DNA of 64,000 nucleotides, taken from assembly GCF_029544075.1 (NCBI RefSeq), contig NZ_JAJQJH010000001.1, forward strand, positions 682,001 to 746,000. Reading direction: 5' to 3'. The DNA comes from Chromohalobacter canadensis. GTDB lineage: Bacteria; Pseudomonadota; Gammaproteobacteria; Pseudomonadales; Halomonadaceae. The position numbers and the translations under genes are program-made. Positions 35,030 to 46,103 of this stretch are shown piece by piece. Positions within the stretch are counted from its first letter, which is position 1; each line of letters opens with the position of its first letter. The notes beneath the pieces were generated by a model, which saw nothing but the letters and a program-made list of their open reading frames with translations, ran no database searches and had not been told where the DNA came from.

Positions 35030-36355
35030 ATGTTCCCAAACATCAAAAGCATGCGCATTGTTCCAGTGGCCGGTTACGATGGTTTTCTGCTCAACCTGAG
35101 CGGCGGTCATGCGCCTTGGTTCATTCGTTGTATCGTCATTCTCGAAGACGATGCTGGTAATAAAGGTGTGGGAGAGATTCCTTCGAGTGCGGGTATTCTC
35201 AACGGGCTGGAGCAGTGCCGGGAGCTGGTCGAGGGATCGCGTGTCACTGACATCAAGAAGACGCTGAGCCAAACGAAACAGCTCTTGGCAAAAAACGGCC
35301 GTGAAGAGCGGGGTCGTCAGACGTTTGACCTGCGCGTGGCGGTACATGTACTCACTGGTATCGAATCCGCGCTGTTCGACCTGTTGGGTCAGGCGTTGGG
35401 CATGCCGGTGGCGGATCTATTGGGACAATACGGTCGCCAGCGCGACGAAGTCGAGGCATTGGGTTATCTGTTTCTGCTCGGTAATCCGGACAAGACCGAT
35501 CTGCCTTATCCTAAAACCGAGAAGCCGCAGGATGCCTGGGATGAAGTACGGCGCAAGGAGGCATTGACGCCCGAGGCTGTTGCCAACTTGGCCAAGGCAG
35601 CCTATGAGCGATATGGCTTCAGGGACTTCAAGCTCAAGGGTGGCGTACTGCGCGGTGAAGAAGAAGCCGACTGTATTCGCGCGTTGCACGAGGCATTTCC
35701 CGAGGCGCGGCTGACCCTTGATCCCAATGGCGCCTGGTCGCTCGACGAGGCCGTGCGTGTTCTGGAGCCGGTCAAGCATCTGTTGAGCTATGCTGAAGAT
35801 CCCTGTGGTCAGGAAGAAAGCTATTCCGGTCGTGAGACCATGGCGGAGTTCAAGAAGCGCACCGGCTTGCCTACCGCGACGAACATGATCGCCACCGACT
35901 TCAAACAGTTGCAGTATGCCGTACAACTTAATTCAGTTGATATTCCCCTCGCGGACTGCCACTTCTGGACCATGCAGGGCGCGGTGATGGTCGGCGAACT
36001 GTGCAATGAGTGGGGCATGACCTGGGGCTCGCACAGCAACAATCACTTCGACATCTCGTTGGCGATGATGACGCATGTGGCGGCGGCTTGCCCAGGTGAG
36101 ATCACCGCCATCGATACGCACTGGATCTGGCAGGATGGACAGCGGATCACCAAGGAGCCGTTTCTGATCCGCGATGGCAAGCTGAAGATACCGTCCGCGC
36201 CGGGGCTCGGCGTTGAGCTGGACGAGGAAAAGTTGATGGAAGCCCACCAGCTTTATAAGCATCTCGACGTGACGCAGCGCAATGATGCCATGGCGATGCA
36301 GTATCTGATTCCCGGGTGGGCGTTCGATCCCAAGCGTCCGGCATTGGTACGTTGA
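35030..36355 (+). CDS. gudD: Glucarate dehydratase
   Basis: 441 residues, enolase superfamily, glucarate dehydratase branch. N-terminal capping domain with [19 protein letters not shown]; the barrel carries the KxK base in [13 protein letters not shown], metal ligands in [14 protein letters not shown] and TNMIATDF, and His in [12 protein letters not shown]. It dehydrates D-glucarate (and L-idarate) to 5-keto-4-deoxyglucarate. AGAGGC lies eight bases before ATG 35030 and 32 bases separate it from garD. A close subfamily paralogue, GudX, lacks activity in E. coli, but all catalytic residues are present here. Confidence 0.94.
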   Translation: MFPNIKSMRIVPVAGYDGFLLNLSGGHAPWFIRCIVILEDDAGNKGVGEIPSSAGILNGLEQCRELVEGSRVTDIKKTLSQTKQLLAKNGREERGRQTFDLRVAVHVLTGIESALFDLLGQALGMPVADLLGQYGRQRDEVEALGYLFLLGNPDKTDLPYPKTEKPQDAWDEVRRKEALTPEAVANLAKAAYERYGFRDFKLKGGVLRGEEEADCIRALHEAFPEARLTLDPNGAWSLDEAVRVLEPVKHLLSYAEDPCGQEESYSGRETMAEFKKRTGLPTATNMIATDFKQLQYAVQLNSVDIPLADCHFWTMQGAVMVGELCNEWGMTWGSHSNNHFDISLAMMTHVAAACPGEITAIDTHWIWQDGQRITKEPFLIRDGKLKIPSAPGLGVELDEEKLMEAHQLYKHLDVTQRNDAMAMQYLIPGWAFDPKRPALVR

Positions 36356-36404
36356 ATGGTTGAATAAACAATGAGTGAATACCCATGCAAGCGACACATG
36401 ACCT

Positions 36405-37127
36405 ATGAACTCACTTGGCGTTAAACGTGTCTCCCAGCAAGGGAGCTTGTCCCGTCAGGTTTCTCAGCAGCTCGAGGCGATTATTGCAGCGGGCGAGATC
36501 GCCGTCGGCGATAAGCTACCGCCTGAGAATGGCTTGTGCGAGATGTTCGGCGTCAGCCGTACCGTCGTTCGTGAGGCCATTACGCATCTCAAGTCGCTGG
36601 GGCTGGTCGAGACGCGGCGCGGTATCGGCACGAGGGTGCTCCGCTGCGCGCCGGAGGGAGTGTACCCTGCCAAGCGGATCAGCCTGACCACGGTCGAGGA
36701 TATCCTGGGGATTCTCGAATTGCGCCTGACGCTGGAACCGGAAGCCGCCGCGCTGGCCGCGTTGCGGCGCGACGAGGCGGATATCGAGCGGCTTCGTCAG
36801 GCACATGCGCGATTCATCGAGGCGTTCCAGCATCAGTCCCAGGCACGGGAAGAAGACTTCTCTTTTCACTTCGTGGTGGCGCAAGCCACGCATAATCCGG
36901 CATTCACCACGGTGTACGAGCAGTTGAATCTGGGCGCAATCCCCCGTGCCAAGCTTCTTTCCGTTGAACTCGATACGGCGGCGACGCATCGCTATCTGGA
37001 GCGTGTCGCCGATGAGCATGCCGATATTCTCGAGGCGATTATCGCTGGCGACGCGGATGCGGCCCGCGATGCGATGCGCCACCATCTGAGCCGTGCGAGC
37101 AATACTTATGCCTCCTATCGGGAGTGA
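36405..37127 (+). CDS. GntR family regulator, FadR/FCD type
   Basis: 240 residues. N-terminal winged helix (SRQVSQQLEAIIAAGEIAVG; KLPPENGLCEMFGVSRTVVR; EAITHLKSLGLVETRRGIGT) followed by an all-helical FCD ligand domain (ILELRLTLEPEAAALAALRR; DFSFHFVVAQATHNPAF; HADILEAIIAGDADAARDAM with the metal-binding His residues). FCD regulators sense organic acids and usually repress. Embedded in the aldarate operon, so it probably responds to an aldarate or 2-oxoglutarate semialdehyde and binds the repeat at 29248. The start has no clear binding site. Confidence 0.9.
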   Translation: MNSLGVKRVSQQGSLSRQVSQQLEAIIAAGEIAVGDKLPPENGLCEMFGVSRTVVREAITHLKSLGLVETRRGIGTRVLRCAPEGVYPAKRISLTTVEDILGILELRLTLEPEAAALAALRRDEADIERLRQAHARFIEAFQHQSQAREEDFSFHFVVAQATHNPAFTTVYEQLNLGAIPRAKLLSVELDTAATHRYLERVADEHADILEAIIAGDADAARDAMRHHLSRASNTYASYRE

Positions 37128-37172
37128 TGGGTATTGCTTATATACGTATTTAATCCGCACAAGGAGTAGATC

Positions 37173-38750
37173 ATGACACTGGAAGGTAGTTTATTGATCG
37201 GCCAGCAGACCGTGCGTGGCACCGGAGCCGTGATTCATGCCGTCAACCCGGCTACGGGCGAGACACTGGAACCGGCTTATCCGGGTGGTACGCAAGTGGA
37301 CGTCGATCACGCCTGCGAGCTGGCCTGGAGCGCCTTCGATACCTACCGCGAGACCTCGCTCGAGGATCGCGCTAAGTTCCTCGAAACCGTCGCCGATGAG
37401 ATCGAGGCGCTCGGTGACGACCTCATCGAGCGCGCCGTGGCCGAGTCAGGTCTGCCCCAGGCGCGCATTCAGGGCGAACGCGGCCGTACCTGTGGTCAGC
37501 TACGCATGTTCGCTCGCGTCGTGCGTGATGGTGAATGGCTCGATGTTCGTGTCGACCCGGCACTGCCGGACCGTCAGCCGATGCCGCGTGTCGACCTGCG
37601 CCAGCGCCACATCGCGCTCGGCCCTGTCGTTGTCTTCGGTGCCAGCAACTTCCCGTTGGCGTTTTCCGTTGCCGGTGGCGACACCGCTTCCGCATTGGCA
37701 GCAGGCTGCCCGGTCATCGTCAAGGCACATGCCGCACACCCGGGAACGAGCGAGTTGGTTGGCCGCGCAATTCAGGCGGCAGTCAAGAAGTGCGGGCTGC
37801 CGGAAGGCGTATTCTCACTGATATTTGGCTCTGGCCGCGAGGTGGGTACTGCCCTGGTCACGGATTCTCGCATCAAGGCGGCTGGCTTCACCGGCTCACG
37901 CAGCGGCGGCCTGGCTTTATGGAAAGCCGCCCAGTCGCGTGCTGAGCCGATCCCGTTCTATGCCGAGATGAGCTCGATCAACCCGGTCTTCCCACTGCCG
38001 GCGGCGCTCAAGGCGCGCGGCGAAGAGATGGGCAAGGCGTTCGTCGCCTCCCTCAACATGGGCGCGGGCCAGTTCTGCACCAATCCGGGCTTGGTCATCG
38101 CGATCAAGGGGCCGGAACTCGATGCGTTCCTTTCGGCCGCTGGTGACGCGGTCAAGGGCAGTGCGCCGCAGACCATGCTGACGCCGGGCATCCATGAAGC
38201 CTACGAGAACGGTGTCGGCGCACTGATGAGTAATGGCAAGGCGAAGGAAGTGGCACGAGGAGAAAAAGGCAAAGGTCCGAACCAGTGTCAAACTGGCCTG
38301 TTCGTGACCGCGGCACAGGACTTCCTGAGTGACGAAGCGCTGCAGGGCGAGGTTTTTGGTGCCACCTCGTTGGTCGTCGAATGTGCCGATGTGGCCGAAC
38401 TTGCGAAGGTTGCCGAGCATCTGGAAGGCCAACTGACCGTGACGCTACAAATGGATGATGCCGACCTCGATATGGCGCGCCAGTTGTTGCCGACGCTTGA
38501 GCGCAAGGCGGGACGTATTCTAGTCAACGGCTGGCCGACCGGTGTCGAGGTGTGTGATGCGATGGACCATGGCGGTCCGTTCCCGGCAACATCGGATTCA
38601 CGTACTACGTCCGTGGGTACTGCTGCGATCTATCGTTTCCTGCGTCCGGTCTGCTATCAGAACCTGCCCGACGGCCTTCTGCCAGAAGCGATCAAGCAGA
38701 GCAATCCGCTCAAGCTGGATCGTTTGGTCGACGGTAAACGCGAGAGCTGA
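37173..38750 (+). CDS. 2,5-dioxovalerate (2-oxoglutarate semialdehyde) dehydrogenase
   Basis: 525 residues, NADP-type aldehyde dehydrogenase of the alpha-ketoglutaric semialdehyde branch. [20 protein letters not shown], the catalytic Glu in [11 protein letters not shown], the catalytic Cys in [15 protein letters not shown], and the C-terminal [20 protein letters not shown] region fit this group, which differs from betaine or succinate semialdehyde enzymes. It oxidises the KdgD product to 2-oxoglutarate, feeding the TCA cycle and ending the aldarate route. AAGGAG six bases before ATG 37173. A strong terminator closes the operon. Confidence 0.92.
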   Translation: MTLEGSLLIGQQTVRGTGAVIHAVNPATGETLEPAYPGGTQVDVDHACELAWSAFDTYRETSLEDRAKFLETVADEIEALGDDLIERAVAESGLPQARIQGERGRTCGQLRMFARVVRDGEWLDVRVDPALPDRQPMPRVDLRQRHIALGPVVVFGASNFPLAFSVAGGDTASALAAGCPVIVKAHAAHPGTSELVGRAIQAAVKKCGLPEGVFSLIFGSGREVGTALVTDSRIKAAGFTGSRSGGLALWKAAQSRAEPIPFYAEMSSINPVFPLPAALKARGEEMGKAFVASLNMGAGQFCTNPGLVIAIKGPELDAFLSAAGDAVKGSAPQTMLTPGIHEAYENGVGALMSNGKAKEVARGEKGKGPNQCQTGLFVTAAQDFLSDEALQGEVFGATSLVVECADVAELAKVAEHLEGQLTVTLQMDDADLDMARQLLPTLERKAGRILVNGWPTGVEVCDAMDHGGPFPATSDSRTTSVGTAAIYRFLRPVCYQNLPDGLLPEAIKQSNPLKLDRLVDGKRES

Positions 38751-38785
38751 TGCCCGGCGTCGCTAACGACGCCTTTCAGGTACTC

Positions 38786-38812
38786 AAGGCCACTCTTCGG
38801 AGTGGCCTTTTT
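38786..38812 (+). terminator. Rho-independent terminator ending the aldarate operon
   Basis: AAGGCCACTC, tetraloop TTCG, GAGTGGCCTT, then TTT. Perfect 10-bp stem, 35 bases after the stop. Confidence 0.93.
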
Positions 38813-38854
38813 GTTCGCTTATCACATACCAGAGTTCGTAATTAGAGGATGGCG

Positions 38855-38884
38855 CTGACGTTGGTCGTTGCCAGCGCGTACAAT
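38855..38884 (+). promoter_or_regulatory. Candidate promoter of ybiT
   Basis: CTGACG (38855-38860), an 18-base spacer and TACAAT (38879-38884). It would start transcription about 75 bases before the TTG start codon, just after the aldarate terminator. Confidence 0.4.
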
Positions 38885-38965
38885 GCCGCCTCGACATAGG
38901 TTGGGGCTCGTACCGCCGGGTCCGCCGTCGCTTCATTCACGCCGTTTCCCGCGAGAACCCCGATT

Positions 38966-40555
<1,590 letters not shown>

Positions 40556-40573
40556 ACGCAACGTTCGTCAATG

Positions 40574-41101
40574 TTAGTCGAACGCTTGTGGGTAGCGACG
40601 CCTGGCACGCTCCAGTCGGTAAATGGTGATGGCGTTGGTGACGAATACCAGCGCCTCGGCCAGCATGCCGCCCACTGAGCCCACCAAGGCATGGCTAAGA
40701 AACCATGACAATGCTGCGAGCCCCAAGCAGATGCGCATGGCAATACCCTGAAACAGGAACATACCCACCGTTCCCACCGTCATCGCCACGATGGCAGGCA
40801 AGTCCGCCCAACCCTGCCAGGTCAACAGCGCTGCCACACCACTGGCGACCAGCACGCCAGCCATTACCTGCTTACTACCCGGGTAACGTCGCGCCAGCGC
40901 GATGCGCACGATCACCAGCACTGTCAGCGCCGCCGCTGTCCAGCTCTCGAAGAGGATGAACTGCAACGCGAAGGCCACGTTGGCGGAGAGCAACAGTACC
41001 ATCAACCGCTCGTCCCGCTTGCTGGAGAAGGCCAGAAGGCAGAGTATCAACGAGATTACGCCAAAGAATTGCCCAGCGAGTGCGCTATAACTGTCAAGCA
41101 T
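40574..41101 (-). CDS. YgjV family inner membrane protein
   Basis: 175 residues with five or six predicted helices: GQFFGVISLILCLLAFSSKR, MVLLLSANVAFALQFILFES, LTVLVIVRIALARRYPG, VMAGVLVASGVAALLTW, LPAIVAMTVGTVGMFLFQGI and ALSWFLSHALVGSVGGMLAE. It ends in a cytoplasmic YRLERARRRYPQAF. The pattern FGxxxxxxxFxxKRDxRL fits the Imp-YgjV family (PF10688), of unknown function. AAGGAG precedes ATG 41101 by 11 bases. Convergent with ybiT. Confidence 0.8.
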   Translation of the reverse strand: MLDSYSALAGQFFGVISLILCLLAFSSKRDERLMVLLLSANVAFALQFILFESWTAAALTVLVIVRIALARRYPGSKQVMAGVLVASGVAALLTWQGWADLPAIVAMTVGTVGMFLFQGIAMRICLGLAALSWFLSHALVGSVGGMLAEALVFVTNAITIYRLERARRRYPQAFD

Positions 41102-41207
41102 GAAGCGGTTGACTCCTTGTCATTGCCATATTCACTCAATCGCAGTTTGCGACAAGGGCCGCAAACCCTTGGCAAATACGGTGCGGCTTCGTGGTGAGAG
41201 GCCGGTT

Positions 41208-42155
41208 TTAGATCCAGCCCACCAGTTTCAGAATGAACACTCCGGCGCTAAGGGTGAACAGCGAGGCGACGGTGGTGATGACGATGATATTGGCGGCGAG
41301 CTTGGCATTGGCATGTGCGGCCTTGGCCATAACGAAACTCGCCGCGGCGCCGGGGCTACCCAGAAACAGGAAGAGAATGCCCAACTCGCGCCCACGATAA
41401 CCCAGCGCAAAGGCGCCCAGTATGCCGAGAAGGGGGAGCCATACGACCTTCCAGAGGCTGGCATCCAGTGCCAGGCCGCTACTCCGCTTGACGGACGTGA
41501 ACGACAGCGTGCCGCCGATGCAGACCAGGGCCAGCGGTAGAGACATGGCGCCGAAATAGTCGCCCGAGGTGAGCAGCCATGCGGGCAGGTCGATCTGAAA
41601 ATACGCAAAGGGAATCGCCAGCAAGACGCTCAGGATGAGCGGGTTCTTGGCGATATGCTTGAGAATCGCGCCGAGGCCCGAGCGCGCGCCTTCGCTATAA
41701 TAGGCCAGGATGATCGCCGACAAAACGTTGTACACGATGATGATGCCGCCGACCAGGATGCTTCCCAGCGAGAGTCCATAATCGCCGTATTGGTTGGCAG
41801 CAAGCGCCAAGCCGACGATCCCGCAGTTGCCGCGAAAAGCCCCTTGCGTGAAGACGCCGCGCTCGGCATGGGGGCAGCGCCAGATGGCCCAGCCCCAGGC
41901 GAGAAAGAAGCTCAGTACCGAAAAGCCCAAAAAATAGACGATTAGCCCTGGTTGCAGTGCGACGTCCAGATCGGCGCGGACGATACTCAGAAAAATCAAT
42001 GTCGGCATGGTGGCGCGAAACACCAATGCCGAGGCCATGGAAATGAAATGCGCGTCGATCCAGCCGATGCGTTTGAAAACGATCCCCAGAAACACCATGG
42101 CGAAGACGGGTAGCGTGACTTGCAGCGTATGCGAGAAAACGGCCAGCAGGTCCAT
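41208..42155 (-). CDS. AEC (auxin efflux carrier) family transporter
   Basis: 315 residues, ten predicted helices in two five-helix halves. The N-terminal half has LPVFAMVFLGIVFKRIGWID, and helix-break motifs appear as AFRGNCGIVGLALAANQYGD and FLGSPGAAASFVMAKA. AEC proteins export or import carboxylates such as malate or malonate; YfdV and MdcF are examples. A 36-codon ORF ends six bases before its start and may be cotranscribed. Substrate unknown. Confidence 0.88.
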   Translation of the reverse strand: MDLLAVFSHTLQVTLPVFAMVFLGIVFKRIGWIDAHFISMASALVFRATMPTLIFLSIVRADLDVALQPGLIVYFLGFSVLSFFLAWGWAIWRCPHAERGVFTQGAFRGNCGIVGLALAANQYGDYGLSLGSILVGGIIIVYNVLSAIILAYYSEGARSGLGAILKHIAKNPLILSVLLAIPFAYFQIDLPAWLLTSGDYFGAMSLPLALVCIGGTLSFTSVKRSSGLALDASLWKVVWLPLLGILGAFALGYRGRELGILFLFLGSPGAAASFVMAKAAHANAKLAANIIVITTVASLFTLSAGVFILKLVGWI

Positions 42156-42161
42156 GCGCGA

Positions 42162-42272
42162 TCAGTTTCCTTGTCTTGCGAGTACGAAGCCCACGATGAT
42201 GGCAGTGGCCACGACGAGCCAAAATAGAGTGTTGCGCAGGCGAGTGGGGCGGGGCGGTCGAGATTTTGGCAC
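42162..42272 (-). CDS. Small single-helix membrane protein candidate (36 aa)
   Basis: GTG at 42272 preceded by AAGGAA six bases before; TGA ends at 42162, six bases before the AEC start. The product has a basic N-terminus (PKSRPPRPTRLRN) and one hydrophobic helix (TLFWLVVATAIIVGFVLA), positive-inside, ending ARQGN. The layout and spacing suggest a membrane microprotein cotranscribed with the AEC transporter. I know of no named family; translation is unproven. Confidence 0.5.
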   Translation of the reverse strand: MPKSRPPRPTRLRNTLFWLVVATAIIVGFVLARQGN

Positions 42273-42428
42273 GCAGGGTTCCTTGTTCCTTGGTCGGCTT
42301 TGGAAACGAAAAGGTTTATGGTAAACCCGTTAGCCTGCTAGGCCCAGTGCCGCGCTTCAAACGCCCATGACCGATGAAGACGGCGGCGTGGCGAGCGGGT
42401 CCTCGATCGATCAACTGTGGGAGTCCTC

Positions 42429-43310
42429 ATGCGCGAACCCGAATCTCTAAATCTGGCCCATGGACGCCTCGCGGCCCTGGCCTGGGGCGACGCCGACGCG
42501 CCCGTGTGGTTGGCGCTGCATGGCTGGCTGGATAACGCCGAGAGCTTTTCGCGCTTGGCACCGTTGCTGACCGAGCGTCTGGGAGTTCGCATCGTCGCGA
42601 TCGACTTCCCCGGCCACGGGCGCTCGCAGCCGCGCGCCGAAGGCGGCGATTACCCGATCTGGGAATATGCATTGGACGTGCTGGACGCACTCGATGCCCT
42701 GGGGCTTGAGTGCGCGCCGCTGCTGGCGCATTCGATGGGGGCGGCTGTCTCGTGTCTGGTGGCGGCTACGATGCCAGAGCGTGTCGCTCGGTTGGTGCTG
42801 ATCGACGGCTTGGGGACCTTGACCACCGAGGTCGACGACACCGCCAAACAACTACGCATGGGCTTGATCCAGCGCCGTCGCTCGCGTTCCACGGTGCCGC
42901 GCTATCCCGACGAGGCAACCGCCATTGCGGCGCGCGTAGCGGGTGGCGTGACGCCCATCGATGCTGATACGGCTGCGCCTCTGGTACGCCGCAACCTGGA
43001 TGTGGAAGACGATGGCCACGTGCGCTTGCGCTCCGACGGTCGCTTGCTGCGTCCATCGTTGGTGCGTTTTACCACCGAGCAGATGCTGTCGCTATTGCGC
43101 ACTATTGAAGCCCCGGTACTGTTGATCGAAGGCGAGCAGGGTATTCTCGCCGAGCGTGCCTACGCCCAACGGGCCCGTGACGCCATCGCTCGGCTCACGC
43201 GTGTGCTGCTGCCCGGTGGACACCACCTGCATCTCGAAGCGCACGCCGTCGACGCCGTGGCTGATGCCATCGTCGCCGACTCGAATGAGACGACGAGGCG
43301 TCATGTTTGA
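42429..43310 (+). CDS. Alpha/beta hydrolase
   Basis: 293 residues. Cap-type hydrolase fold: oxyanion strand WLALHGWLDNAESFSRL, VAIDFPGHGRSQPR, nucleophile elbow LLAHSMGAAVSCLVA with catalytic Ser, acid after VLLIEGEQG, and His in LLPGGHHLHLEAH. The H-G-W-L-D-N motif occurs in serine hydrolase-like proteins related to SERHL. Substrate unknown. ATG 42429 has GGGAG five bases upstream. The stop is 14 bases before the patatin start, so the two are one operon, possibly of lipid turnover. Confidence 0.9.
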   Translation: MREPESLNLAHGRLAALAWGDADAPVWLALHGWLDNAESFSRLAPLLTERLGVRIVAIDFPGHGRSQPRAEGGDYPIWEYALDVLDALDALGLECAPLLAHSMGAAVSCLVAATMPERVARLVLIDGLGTLTTEVDDTAKQLRMGLIQRRRSRSTVPRYPDEATAIAARVAGGVTPIDADTAAPLVRRNLDVEDDGHVRLRSDGRLLRPSLVRFTTEQMLSLLRTIEAPVLLIEGEQGILAERAYAQRARDAIARLTRVLLPGGHHLHLEAHAVDAVADAIVADSNETTRRHV

Positions 43311-43324
43311 AAGAGGACGCTGAC

Positions 43325-44365
43325 ATGGGCAAGCGAGTTGCGCTGGTGCTGGGCAGTGGTGGCGCTCGGGGCTATACGCATATCGGCGTGATCGATGAGT
43401 TAGTGGCCCGCGGGTATGAGATCGCCGCCATTTCGGGCTGCTCGATGGGGGCCCTGGTGGGCGGCATTTATGCAGCCGGTCAGCTTGATCGATACCGCGA
43501 CTGGGTATGCCAGTTGGATTACTTCGATGTGCTCAAGCTGGTCGATGTGACCTGGAGTCCGATGGGGGCGATGCGCGCCAGCAAGGTGATGAACAAGCTC
43601 GAGAGCCTGATCGGTGATATCCGCATCGAGGACTTGAGCATCCCGTTGACTACCGTGGCCACTGACCTCAATCGACAGAAGGAAATCTGGTTCCAGAGCG
43701 GTCCGCTTTTGCGTGCGATCCGTGCCTCCATCGCGGTCCCCGGCATCATCACACCGGTGCACCTGGATGGGCATGTGCTCGTCGATGGCGGTTTGCTCAA
43801 TCCATTGCCGATCATTCCCACCGTGGCGGTCCACGCCGACCTGGTAGTGGCGGTCAACTCTACCGCGCAGACCTCCCGACAGGTGACGCTTGAGGAAATG
43901 CTGCCTCCCGAGGAAGCAGCACAGGAAGAAGCACGCGAACGCGAGCGCGAATCGCGCGGACAAGGGTTCGGCGGCTGGCTGGGCGGCGTACGTGAGCGTG
44001 TGCAGCACATGTTCGGCAACGGCCAGGAAGACGTTGAGGTTAGCGATGCCTCCGAGCAAGCGGCTACCGAACGCGCCTGGGGCAAGCTCGACATGATGCT
44101 GGCGTCATTCGATATCACCCAGGCGGCGCTAGCCAAATACAAGGTGGCTGGGTACCCCCCCGATATCTTGATCGAGGTGCCCAAGAGCGTGTGCGGTGCC
44201 TATGAGTTTCACCGTGCCGAGGCGCTGATTCAATTGGGGCATCATCTGGCCGCGCAGGCCATCGACCGTTACGAGGGGGATCGCGACATGACCGTGACCG
44301 GAGGTGACGTGACTGAAGCCAAGAATCATCCGCTGATGAAGCCCGCCAGGCGCAGGCCGCGTTGA
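43325..44365 (+). CDS. Patatin-like phospholipase (RssA-like)
   Basis: 346 residues. Patatin domain with the glycine-rich oxyanion loop VLGSGGARGYTHIGV, nucleophile GCSMGALVGG (Ser in GxSxG) and catalytic Asp in HVLVDGGLLNPLP. Residues 190-250 form a Glu/Arg-rich insertion (EEAAQEEARERERESRGQGF) not typical of the short family members. These act as Ser-Asp dyad lipases or acyl hydrolases; RssA is the nearest known type. ATG 43325 has GAGGA seven bases upstream; a TTG at 43307 overlaps the previous stop and is less likely. Confidence 0.88.
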   Translation: MGKRVALVLGSGGARGYTHIGVIDELVARGYEIAAISGCSMGALVGGIYAAGQLDRYRDWVCQLDYFDVLKLVDVTWSPMGAMRASKVMNKLESLIGDIRIEDLSIPLTTVATDLNRQKEIWFQSGPLLRAIRASIAVPGIITPVHLDGHVLVDGGLLNPLPIIPTVAVHADLVVAVNSTAQTSRQVTLEEMLPPEEAAQEEARERERESRGQGFGGWLGGVRERVQHMFGNGQEDVEVSDASEQAATERAWGKLDMMLASFDITQAALAKYKVAGYPPDILIEVPKSVCGAYEFHRAEALIQLGHHLAAQAIDRYEGDRDMTVTGGDVTEAKNHPLMKPARRRPR

Positions 44366-44413
44366 AACGTGGATTTAGTTGAAACTGGGTTGTTCATGGC
44401 CGGTAGCGGTCGA

Positions 44414-45004
44414 TTATACGGCATCGCCGCGCCGGCGGAGCAGAATATAGACCGCCCCGGTACCACCATCCGCATCGCGTGCCGAGCAGAAGGCGAGCAC
44501 GGCGGGCCATTCGCGCAGCCAAGCATTGACGTGGCTCTTGATGACCGGGTAATCGTCGTCCTTGCCGAGTAGCGATGCGCGGGCCTTGCCGTGTATCACG
44601 AGCACACAACGCCAGCGGTGCCCGTGGGCGTCGTGAAGGAAGGTTTCGAGTTGCTCGCGTGCTTCGCTGACGGTGTAACCGTGCAGGTCCAGGCCGGCTT
44701 CCCATTCGATATTGCCGCGCTTGAGTTGTGTTCGCGTCCGGTAGGGCAGATCGGGGACCGCGAATTCCAGTGCCTCGCTGGGGCGCACCGGCTCGACGCG
44801 TCCATCACTGGTGCGGCTGGTGGGGGCTTGGGTATCGGCGCTGGTGGCGGCGGCGCGGCGCTCTGCCACGGCATCGTCGTCGCGGCGGCGCGGGCGCCCG
44901 GTATCGGCGCGGTTGGTATGCAGACGATGCACGCCAGCGTCTTCCAGCGCTTGACGAAACACGTTGATCTCGGCGTCGTCAGGCTGGCCACGGCGTCGGC
45001 TCAT
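44414..45004 (-). CDS. Smr domain protein, probable endonuclease (SmrA-like)
   Basis: 196 residues: a charged, Arg/Asp-rich N-terminal half of low conservation, then a C-terminal Smr domain with [34 protein letters not shown] and the [13 protein letters not shown] end. The LDLHG and HGKG-like motifs are those of MutS2-type Smr nucleases. SmrB lies beside prmB in E. coli and cleaves mRNA on collided ribosomes; here the gene also abuts prmB, but the PSEALEF segment and C-terminus read more like SmrA (YdaL). Either way RNA or DNA nicking is likely. GGGGAG nine bases before ATG 45004. Divergent from prmB. Confidence 0.85.
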   Translation of the reverse strand: MSRRRGQPDDAEINVFRQALEDAGVHRLHTNRADTGRPRRRDDDAVAERRAAATSADTQAPTSRTSDGRVEPVRPSEALEFAVPDLPYRTRTQLKRGNIEWEAGLDLHGYTVSEAREQLETFLHDAHGHRWRCVLVIHGKARASLLGKDDDYPVIKSHVNAWLREWPAVLAFCSARDADGGTGAVYILLRRRGDAV

Positions 45005-45132
45005 GGCGAAACTCCCCAGGCGGCACGGTCGGTTTAAAGGCTACCCAGTATAGCGACTTGTCCACGACTGTGAACCGGCGCGCGCTCCGGGTACAATCGC
45101 CGATTCCATGGAACCGCTTAACAGGATGCTTC

Positions 45133-46086
45133 GTGCCTGCTTCCCGACCGACCGACGTTTCCACGCTGACCCTCGACGACGCGTCACTGGCTGAAGGGCT
45201 GGTGTCGCTGCGTGATTGCCTGCGCTGGGCGACCAGTGAATTCAATGCGCACCGCCTGCACTTTGGGCACGGTACGGCCAGTGCGTGGGACGAGGCGGTG
45301 GCGCTGGTCCTGGGCGCGCTGCATCTGCCCTGGGACATCGATCCCGCCGTCCTTGATGCCCGGCTATTGCCGATCGAGCGCCGTCGGGTCGTGAGCCTGG
45401 TGCGTCAGCGCATCGAGCAGCGCACGCCCCTGCCGTATTTGCTGGGTGAGGCCTTCTTCGCCGGCCACCCCTTCGAGGTCGACGAGCGGGTACTGATCCC
45501 GCGCTCGCCGATCGCGGAGCTGGTCGAGGATGGCTTCGCGGCCTGGTTCCCCCAGTGGGCGCCGACGCGGGTGCTGGACCTATGTGCCGGGTCGGGATGC
45601 ATCGGCATCGCCACGGCGCTGTACTTGCCCACGGCCGAGGTCGATCTGGTCGATATCAGCCCCGAAGCACTGGCGGTGGCCAAGGCCAACATCGTGCATC
45701 ACGATGTTGGCAAGCGCGTGCGCGCGGTGACCTCGGATCTGTTTGCCGGCGTTGTCGGTCAGCGCTATGACATCATCGTCTCCAACCCGCCCTATGTGGA
45801 CGCGCGCGACCTGGCGGGCATGCCGGCTGAGTTCTGCCACGAGCCGAGCCTGGCCTTGGCGGCGGGCGACGATGGTTTGGATATCGTGCGCCGCATGCTG
45901 CGCGAGGCGCGTGAGCATTTGACCGACGATGGCGTGTTGATCGTCGAAGTGGGCAATTCCGCGCGGCATCTCGACGCGGCGTTTCCCGAAGTCCCGTTCT
46001 TGTGGCTCGAGTTCGAGCGGGGCGGCGAGGGCGTATTCGCGCTAACCGCTGTCGAGCTCGACCAATATGCGGCATCGTTCGCCTGA
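45133..46086 (+). CDS. prmB: Ribosomal protein uL3 glutamine N5-methyltransferase
   Basis: 317 residues. N-terminal helical domain ([20 protein letters not shown]), then the Rossmann methyltransferase: [33 protein letters not shown] (SAM loop) and [14 protein letters not shown] with the NPPY motif for Gln or Asn methylation; RSPIAEL and GFAAWF are PrmB-type. Methylates Gln150 of uL3. GTG 45133 has AGGA six bases upstream; upstream in-frame codons lack family similarity. Followed 17 bases later by aroC, the same neighbour as in E. coli. Confidence 0.94.
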   Translation: MPASRPTDVSTLTLDDASLAEGLVSLRDCLRWATSEFNAHRLHFGHGTASAWDEAVALVLGALHLPWDIDPAVLDARLLPIERRRVVSLVRQRIEQRTPLPYLLGEAFFAGHPFEVDERVLIPRSPIAELVEDGFAAWFPQWAPTRVLDLCAGSGCIGIATALYLPTAEVDLVDISPEALAVAKANIVHHDVGKRVRAVTSDLFAGVVGQRYDIIVSNPPYVDARDLAGMPAEFCHEPSLALAAGDDGLDIVRRMLREAREHLTDDGVLIVEVGNSARHLDAAFPEVPFLWLEFERGGEGVFALTAVELDQYAASFA

Positions 46087-46103
46087 TCGTTGAGGAGCGC
46101 GGA

